In this document: piece after piece, positions 13,639 through 16,117 of the stretch
Numbering within the stretch: position 1 is the stretch's first letter
How the letters are laid out: each line of letters starts with the position of its first letter
Source of the DNA: an uncultured Faecalibacterium sp.
GTDB lineage: Bacteria; Bacillota; Clostridia; Oscillospirales; Ruminococcaceae
Length of the DNA stretch: 16,117 bases
Direction: 5' to 3'
Assembly (NCBI GenBank): GCA_900772565.1
Contig: CAAHET010000195.1
Location: forward strand, 1-16,117
Program-made: the position numbers and the translations under genes
Notes under the pieces: model-generated
Seen by the model: the letters and a program-made list of their open reading frames with translations, nothing else
The model's database searches: none
Told to the model about the DNA's origin: nothing

Positions 13639-13728
13639 TGTATCTTGATTGTAGCACATTTTTACAATTTAATCAATTATTTTTGAATTTGTATCTAAAA
13701 AACATTCACATTCTATTGACAAGATACA
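13639..13728. promoter_or_regulatory. Operator half-sites of the lysogeny switch
   Basis: Three half-sites share the element's motif: TGTATCTTG (13639-13647), TGTATCTAA (13690-13698) and CAAGATACA (13720-13728), the exact reverse complement of the first. The first lies at the transcription start of the repressor gene, and the last overlaps the -35 box and spacer of the early promoter. A full palindromic copy lies at 13748-13766. Confidence 0.55.
13648..13676 (-). promoter_or_regulatory. Promoter of the repressor gene
   Basis: On the minus strand TTGATT (plus-strand 13671-13676) and TACAAT (plus-strand 13648-13653) are spaced by 17 bp. Transcription would start at about 13641, inside a half-operator, which suits self-repression. 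Confidence 0.6.
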
Positions 13729-13744
13729 AAGCGTGTGCTATACT
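13716..13744 (+). promoter_or_regulatory. Early promoter of the element
   Basis: A perfect -35 TTGACA (13716-13721), a 17-bp spacer and TATACT (13739-13744) make this the strongest promoter in the window. A half-operator overlaps its -35 and spacer, and a full operator lies just after its -10, so bound repressor would block it. Confidence 0.8.
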
Positions 13745-13747
13745 CAA

Positions 13748-13766
13748 TGTATCCTCACAAGATACA
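13748..13766. promoter_or_regulatory. Full repressor operator, copy 1
   Basis: TGTATC (13748-13753) and GATACA (13761-13766) form a 19-bp dyad with a 7-bp centre, at the predicted start of the early transcript. The same TGTATC-N7-GATACA arrangement recurs at 15071-15089. Confidence 0.65.
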
Positions 13767-13784
13767 TGAAAGGATGAAGCGAGA

Positions 13785-14459
13785 ATGAGCGCAACGAGCC
13801 TAAAGCCTGTCATTGAGAAACTTGAAAGTTTATTTTCAAGTTTCAATCAGAAGTTCTACAACGGCGAACTTCAGACCCCGGTCATCACGGTAAGCCCGGA
13901 CACGACAAAGGGCGCGTATGGGTGGTGTACTTCGTGGAAAGCATGGAGCAACCTTGACCCGGACAGCAAGACCACGGATATTTCCCAAATGAGCAAAGCG
14001 GACTTGGACGCGATGCAGAATGAGGGTTTCTATGAAATCAACATCTGTGCTGAACATCTTGCAAGACCCTTTGAACAGGTTGCGGAAACTCTGCTTCACG
14101 AAATGGTTCATCTGTACAATCTTCAGATCGGCGTACAGGATACAAGCCGGAACGGTACATATCATAACAAGAAGTTCAAGGAAACGGCTGAACAGCACGG
14201 TTTGGACGTTGGCAAAGACCCTAAATATGGATGGACGATAACCACGCTGGATGCGGAAGCAAGGGCTTTCGTGGACAGCTTGCAGGACAAGAAGTTTGAA
14301 CTTCACAGAAAGCACTTGCCGAAAATTCCCGGTCTGTCAAAAGCCAAACAGTCCAGCCGAAAATATGTTTGTCCGATGTGCGGTTTGATTATCCGGGCAA
14401 CAAAGGAAGTCAATGTGATTTGCGGTGATTGTGGGTGCGCATTTGAAGAGGATGAATAA
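13785..14459 (+). CDS. SprT-like zinc-metalloprotease domain protein
   Basis: This 224-aa protein has the zincin motif HEMVH at residues 105-109 with its catalytic glutamate (E106), followed by YHNKKFKETAEQHGL, which supplies a further metal-binding histidine (probably H127 or H138). A C-terminal zinc ribbon follows, with CPMCG (196-200) and CGDCG (213-217). This is the layout of SprT/Spartan-like proteins, whose eukaryotic member cleaves DNA-protein crosslinks. The role in phages is not settled. The start has AAAGGA (13769-13774), ten bases upstream. It is the first gene of the early operon, directly behind the repressed promoter, so it should be made when repression is lifted. Confidence 0.85.
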   Translation: MSATSLKPVIEKLESLFSSFNQKFYNGELQTPVITVSPDTTKGAYGWCTSWKAWSNLDPDSKTTDISQMSKADLDAMQNEGFYEINICAEHLARPFEQVAETLLHEMVHLYNLQIGVQDTSRNGTYHNKKFKETAEQHGLDVGKDPKYGWTITTLDAEARAFVDSLQDKKFELHRKHLPKIPGLSKAKQSSRKYVCPMCGLIIRATKEVNVICGDCGCAFEEDE

Positions 14460-14460
14460 C

Positions 14461-14691
14461 ATGAACGATAGAGCGAAAGAAATCATTGTTGGGGAACTTA
14501 AACAACTGGTTTGGATGTGCCACAAGAACGACTTTGACGCGGAACAGGCGCAACATGAATTTTTCCGTTTTCGTGGAATGACCTTTGCGCTGTGTCAAGC
14601 TGGCTTGATCTCTAAAGAATATCGAAAGATAATGAATGAGAACAGCAAGCGGGTTTACTGGAAAGCACGAAAAAGCCATTCGGGGGAGTAA
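14461..14691 (+). CDS. Small phage-type protein of unknown function (76 aa)
   Basis: I do not recognise the family. The gene starts one base after the SprT-like gene, with GAGGA (14448-14452) eight bases before the ATG, so co-translation is likely. ATG codons at 14425 and 14452 are in the same frame but overlap the previous gene and are less well placed. The protein is small, charged and largely helical, with aromatic residues in HEFFRFRGMTFALC and a very basic tail (KRVYWKARKSH), which would suit binding to nucleic acid. The short GC-rich hairpin GGGGGA-gtaa-TCCCCC (14682-14697) spans its stop codon. Confidence 0.65.
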   Translation: MNDRAKEIIVGELKQLVWMCHKNDFDAEQAQHEFFRFRGMTFALCQAGLISKEYRKIMNENSKRVYWKARKSHSGE

Positions 14692-14861
14692 TCCCCCTGC
14701 CTAATGTAGCCGTGGACGGTCACAAGCCCGTGTAAATACAGAGTGGGTAGCACCTTGAAAATTGAATCTGTTCGGCAACAGTATACAAAACTGGTAAGGG
14801 GTGACAATGTGAATCCCCTGCATAAGTGCCGCACATAATTTTGAAAGAAAGGATTGATTGT
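14682..14861 (+). other. Hairpin and 160-bp non-coding stretch inside the early operon
   Basis: GGGGGA (14682-14687) and TCCCCC (14692-14697) form a tight hairpin over the preceding stop codon, with no T-run. The following non-coding stretch can form a small CTGTT-cggc-AACAG hairpin and an AGGGG/CCCCT pairing (14797-14801 with 14815-14819). I see no convincing promoter and no known RNA class. Its length is unusual in an otherwise tightly packed operon. Confidence 0.35.
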
Positions 14862-15080
14862 ATGAATAAAAAGTTGCTTAGAAGCGAAATGATTCTTCAC
14901 GATGATACCAATTCTACGCTTGCAAATGCGTTGGGTATCTCCCCGCAGTCCCTTTCCTCTAAGATGAACGAAACCAACGGGGCGGAGTTCACCCAAAAGG
15001 AAATTTCTAAGATTCGCGCAAGGTACAACTTGACGGATGAAAAGGTAATTGCTATTTTTTTCACCGCAAGTGTATCTTAA
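14862..15080 (+). CDS. Small Cro/DUF739-like HTH protein (72 aa)
   Basis: This short DNA-binding protein resembles the phage DUF739 / Cro-like group. Key segments are STLANALGISPQSLSSKMN, where helix 2, the turn and the recognition helix would lie (about residues 18-36), then FTQKEISKIRARYNLTDEKVIAIFF. Such proteins often act as the second regulator opposing a CI-like repressor. The ATG at 14862 is chosen because AAAGGA (14848-14853) lies eight bases upstream; an earlier in-frame ATG at 14826 has no ribosome site. Its 3' end contains a promoter (15030-15058) and the first half of the second operator (TGTATC at 15071-15076), so the next transcription unit begins inside this gene. Confidence 0.75.
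   Translation: MNKKLLRSEMILHDDTNSTLANALGISPQSLSSKMNETNGAEFTQKEISKIRARYNLTDEKVIAIFFTASVS
15030..15058 (+). promoter_or_regulatory. Internal promoter before the second XRE gene
   Basis: TTGACG (15030-15035, 5/6) and TATTTT (15053-15058, 4/6) are spaced by 17 bp inside the end of the DUF739-like gene. Transcription would begin near 15065, just before operator copy 2 (15071-15089). The operator position makes this weak match more believable. Confidence 0.45.
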
Positions 15081-15089
15081 ATAGATACA
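15071..15089. promoter_or_regulatory. Full repressor operator, copy 2
   Basis: TGTATC (15071-15076) and GATACA (15084-15089) repeat the 19-bp dyad seen at 13748-13766; here the arms extend to TGTATCT and AGATACA. It lies 24 bp before the GTG of the second XRE gene and overlaps the end of the preceding gene, including its stop codon. Confidence 0.65.
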
Positions 15090-15113
15090 AATGAAAGGAT
15101 GGAGTGATACATA

Positions 15114-15530
15114 GTGTCGTTTGCAAACAAGCTGAAAGGCTTGATGGAAGAACTTGATCTTACACAGGCTAAGGTTTCGGACTTAACCGGGATCGGGCGT
15201 TCTTCTATCAGTCAGTATGTTTCCGGCAAAAATGAGCCGTCTAAGGAACGCCGGAGAGAGATTGCCCGTTCGCTGGGCGTACAGGATAACTACTTTGAAG
15301 AGTATGACCCGGTTGCAACTGTTCAATACAATTCAACCGTCAATCTTCCTGTTGAACTTGTGGCAAAGCTTATGAAGAAATCCCCCCGGTTTGTTCGCCG
15401 GGGCTTACAGGACGGGGTTTTCCCGTGGGGTTACGCCGTAAAGCTGGAACATTGGAGTTACTTTATTTCCTCTGTTAAGTTCACCGAATGCACCGGGATT
15501 CAGATTCCAGCTGTTGAGGTATCGGCATGA
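15114..15530 (+). CDS. XRE-family regulator with a second DNA-binding-like module
   Basis: This 138-aa protein starts at GTG, with GGAG (15101-15104) nine bases upstream. Residues 5-60 are a Cro/CI-type helix-turn-helix (LTQAKVSDLTGIGRSSISQY). Residues about 77-130 form a separate module reading LPVELVAKLMKKSPRFVRRG, then FPWGYAVK and YFISSVKFTECTGI. This resembles small excisionase/MerR-like winged-helix proteins of Firmicute phages, as I recall them. The combination suggests a regulator that recognises two DNA elements, or a combined repressor and excision factor. It has its own promoter and operator upstream, and its stop overlaps the next ATG (ATGA), so the repeat protein is translationally coupled to it. 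Confidence 0.75.
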   Translation: MSFANKLKGLMEELDLTQAKVSDLTGIGRSSISQYVSGKNEPSKERRREIARSLGVQDNYFEEYDPVATVQYNSTVNLPVELVAKLMKKSPRFVRRGLQDGVFPWGYAVKLEHWSYFISSVKFTECTGIQIPAVEVSA

Positions 15531-16117
15531 ACGGCAAGTATTACGGACGCTTAGAAGTCCGTTACCACAAGAAAGAAGCCGCAAGGCTTGAGTATATCAA
15601 AAACAAAAGAAAGAGGTCTAAAACGATGGTTAAAGGCTATAAGGTGTTCAACCCCGATTGGACGTGCAAAGGTAAACAGTATACTTGCCCCGGCACGTTT
15701 GAAGAGGACGTAAACCCGTCTGTCTGCAATGTGGGTATGCACTTCTGTAAGAATGCCGCCGACTGTTTCCGTTACTATGATTTTGACCCGAATAACCACG
15801 TTGCTGAAGTGATCGCCCACGGTACGGTTGCAGAGGGCGAGGATAAGTGTGCAACGAACAAGCTGGAAATCGTGCGGGAAATCCCTTGGGCTGAAGTCCT
15901 TGAAATCGTGAACACGGGAAAGGCTTGCACTGGACGTTGCAACAGCGGCGACTGGAACAGCGGCAACCGCAACAGCGGCGACTGCAACAGCGGCGACTGC
16001 AACAGCGGCAACCGCAACAGCGGCGACTGCAACAGCGGCGACTGCAACAGCGGCAACTGCAACAGCGGCAACTGGAACAGCGGCGACTGGAACAGCGGCA
16101 ACTGGAACAGCGGCGAC
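15527..16117 (+). CDS. DUF7666-like protein with NSG-pentapeptide repeats (3' end outside window)
   Basis: The frame is open from the ATG at 15527, which overlaps the previous stop, to the window end (197 codons). TGAGGT (15514-15519) serves this start; a second start at 15626, with AAGAGG before it, would remove a basic 33-residue N-terminus. Residues about 34-138 resemble the DUF7666 domain of gut phages as I remember it (GYKVFNPDWTCKG, GMHFCKNAADCFRYYDF, NKLEIVREIPWAEVLEIVN). From residue 139 (15941) follow 12 repeats N-S-G-(D/N)-(W/C/R), the last cut by the window edge. This period suggests an extended coil or beta-helix like pentapeptide-repeat proteins, but not the canonical A(D/N)LXX type. 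Function is unknown. Confidence 0.75.
   Translation, partial: MNGKYYGRLEVRYHKKEAARLEYIKNKRKRSKTMVKGYKVFNPDWTCKGKQYTCPGTFEEDVNPSVCNVGMHFCKNAADCFRYYDFDPNNHVAEVIAHGTVAEGEDKCATNKLEIVREIPWAEVLEIVNTGKACTGRCNSGDWNSGNRNSGDCNSGDCNSGNRNSGDCNSGDCNSGNCNSGNWNSGDWNSGNWNSGD
15941..16117 (+). repeat. 15-bp tandem repeats, about 12 copies
   Basis: The unit is AACAGCGGC followed by GAC or AAC and then TGG, TGC or CGC. The first nine bases are identical in every copy, even at silent positions, so the array probably expanded recently by slippage or unequal recombination. It continues to the window edge, so the true copy number is unknown. Confidence 0.9.

Noticed and set aside
15941..16117. Repeat array considered as a CRISPR array or a diversity-generating variable region
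   Set aside because: The 15-bp units are contiguous with no spacers and stay in frame. Changes are not limited to adenines, and no reverse transcriptase or template repeat is present in the window.

Overview
The window looks like chromosome from a gut Firmicute of the Oscillospiraceae/Ruminococcaceae type; a Faecalibacterium-like host is my best guess. The basis is protein resemblance, strong AGGAGG-type ribosome sites, GC-rich metabolic genes and small DUF6061-type proteins. This is recognition from memory, not a database search.

Region 1 (1-450): a small DUF6061-like gene (108-359) ending in a clear intrinsic terminator. Region 2 (490-9880): a carbohydrate locus. A leftward AraC-family regulator (493-1359) faces a rightward operon across a divergent promoter region. 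The operon encodes a CUT1 ABC importer without its ATPase (binding lipoprotein 1658-2932; permeases 2956-3840 and 3844-4680), a GH36 alpha-galactosidase (4791-7049), a GH13 amylosucrase-like enzyme (7056-8882) and a PfkB fructokinase (8894-9826). The logic is uptake of raffinose-family oligosaccharides, release of galactose to leave sucrose, cleavage of sucrose by the GH13 enzyme to fructose plus glucosyl units, and phosphorylation of fructose. Using an amylosucrase-type enzyme rather than a sucrose phosphorylase is the distinctive point.

Region 3 (9880-11500): the leftward strand carries a truncated second DUF6061-like gene (9890-10054), a near-perfect 26-bp palindrome, a strong promoter with no intact gene after it, then a two-gene operon of a GNAT acetyltransferase (10993-11457) and a PhzF-family protein (10220-10996) with a 4-base overlap.

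Region 4 (about 11,500 to the end): one end of an integrated element, probably a prophage, visibly more AT-rich than the sugar locus. It has a tyrosine integrase, a small unknown protein and an XRE repressor on the minus strand. Divergent from these is an early operon: a SprT-like zinc protease domain protein, an unknown 76-aa protein, a Cro/DUF739-like HTH protein, an XRE protein with an apparent second DNA-binding module, and a DUF7666-like protein with 15-bp tandem repeats that runs off the window. A shared operator motif, TGTATC-N7-GATACA, lies at both the divergent switch and an internal promoter, suggesting a two-site lysogeny circuit.

No rRNA, tRNA, CRISPR array or insertion sequence was seen. 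I found no system here that is clearly new. The most useful leads are the repressor operator pair, the candidate small RNA antisense to the integrase leader, the repeat protein and the DUF6061 remnant with its palindrome.
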